Shown here in pieces: positions 16,402 to 16,742 of a stretch of DNA of 16,742 bases. The stretch spans positions 1 to 16,742 of the forward strand of contig JABDEJ010000051.1 in the NCBI GenBank assembly GCA_013287095.1. Direction: 5' to 3'. Made by a program: the position numbers and the translations under genes. Source of the stretch: Bacteroidota bacterium. GTDB taxonomy: Bacteria; Bacteroidota; Bacteroidia; CAILMK01. Under the pieces are notes generated by a model. It saw only the letters and a list, made by a program, of their open reading frames with translations, had not been told where the DNA came from and did not search any database. The number at the start of each line of letters is the position of its first letter. The first letter of the stretch is position 1.

Positions 16402-16741
16402 TTGATCCTGTCGAATAATACAACTGATCTTTAAATGCATTAATTACCCTTGTATTTGTAAACTGAGTCGATCCGGTAATAACAACAGTTCCTGCTCCGC
16501 TTGAGGAGCCGTTGACAACGTTGCTATAATGGATACCAGCGGTAGGAGTACTCGCGTCAACTCCTGTTGCCCAGATATTGGTTGATCCATCATAATATGC
16601 ACACCTTATATTATTAGAACTTCCAAAGAATGCCCCTCCTCCAATTGAATTCGGGAACCATGTAGGAGTGCTTATTTTACCATTATGATCTACTAAACCT
16701 ACTACCCTGTTTATGTTAGCGGCTGAATTACCTTGAACACT
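16334..16741 (-). CDS. Minus-strand fragment of the same secreted-protein module, 5' partial
   Basis: The minus strand is open for 135 codons from the window edge to a TAA at 16336-16334, with no start inside. Up to about 16370 it reads as module 1 of the plus-strand protein: ANINRVVGLVDHNGKI, then NIWATGVDAS (module 1: GIWATGNDN), GIHYSNVVNGSSSGAG (LHYTTTTNGSSSGGG), AFKDQLYYSTGSTTKGVY (IFKDQLYFCSTKTSPPGVW). The remaining ~11 codons after the flip are not meaningful. It fits the part of the module that should follow the plus-strand break: the plus strand supplies the first ~50 residues of module 2 and this supplies roughly residues 120-240 equivalents, in the wrong orientation. It is either an inverted part of the same gene or the tail of a converging paralogue. 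Confidence 0.8.
   Translation of the reverse strand, partial: SVQGNSAANINRVVGLVDHNGKISTPTWFPNSIGGGAFFGSSNNIRCAYYDGSTNIWATGVDASTPTAGIHYSNVVNGSSSGAGTVVITGSTQFTNTRVINAFKDQLYYSTGSTTKGVYSIGTGEPLQLYMLIER
16348..16392. repeat. Imperfect inverted repeat at the strand flip
   Basis: GCATATACAATTG (16348-16360) pairs with GCGTATATAGTATTG, the complement of 16378-16392; similarity continues inward (CAACGG with GAACTGG) to a centre near 16369. Both arms are coding, for A-Y-T-I-A-T on the plus strand and V-Y-S-I-G-T on the minus strand. Such short inverted homology is expected where recombination or template switching joined the two strands. Confidence 0.65.
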
Positions 16742-16742
16742 T

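Overview
The window looks like chromosome from a Bacteroidetes bacterium, most likely of the Chitinophagaceae/Sphingobacteriales type. The evidence is C-terminal type IX secretion (T9SS) sorting domains on secreted proteins, A-rich leaders without Shine-Dalgarno sites, -7 boxes of the TAnnTTTG type, and families common in that phylum (DCC/DoxX-like, DUF4239, DUF1003, OprP-like porin). No integrase, transposase, CRISPR array or phage gene is visible.

Layout. 1-2551: the 3' part of a secreted Asp-box propeller gene, broken by a one-base frameshift in a six-G run just before its sorting domain. 2674-5148: an AraC-family regulator, then a DoxX-like membrane protein overlapping a DCC-family thiol oxidoreductase. 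5158-5305 (minus): tRNA-Ser(UGA) with its terminator and a -7 box. 5582-9594: an MFS exporter, an aldo/keto reductase, a cupin closely resembling manganese hydroxynitrile lyases, and a MATE exporter whose expected start codon reads ATA. 9707-10534 (minus): a DUF4239 membrane protein. 10765-13158: a secreted phosphoesterase with a T9SS tail followed by an outer-membrane porin, probably a phosphate-acquisition pair. 13202-13627 (minus): a DUF1003 membrane protein with a well-spaced Bacteroidetes promoter. 14032 to the end: a large repetitive secreted protein.

The most unusual feature is at the right edge. The large secreted protein begins a second copy of its N-terminal module at about 16234. 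Near 16370 the coding strand flips: the next part of the same kind of module is read on the minus strand (16741 to about 16370) and fits residues of module 1 well. The flip lies inside an imperfect inverted repeat (16348-16392). It may be a real inversion within a repeated surface-protein gene, possibly a switch, or a fold-back or contig-end artefact.

Functionally, the window combines cell-surface and secreted proteins (propeller, phosphoesterase, porin, repeat protein) with small-molecule handling (two exporters around a reductase and a cupin) and a membrane redox pair. No complete new defence or mobile system is recognised.
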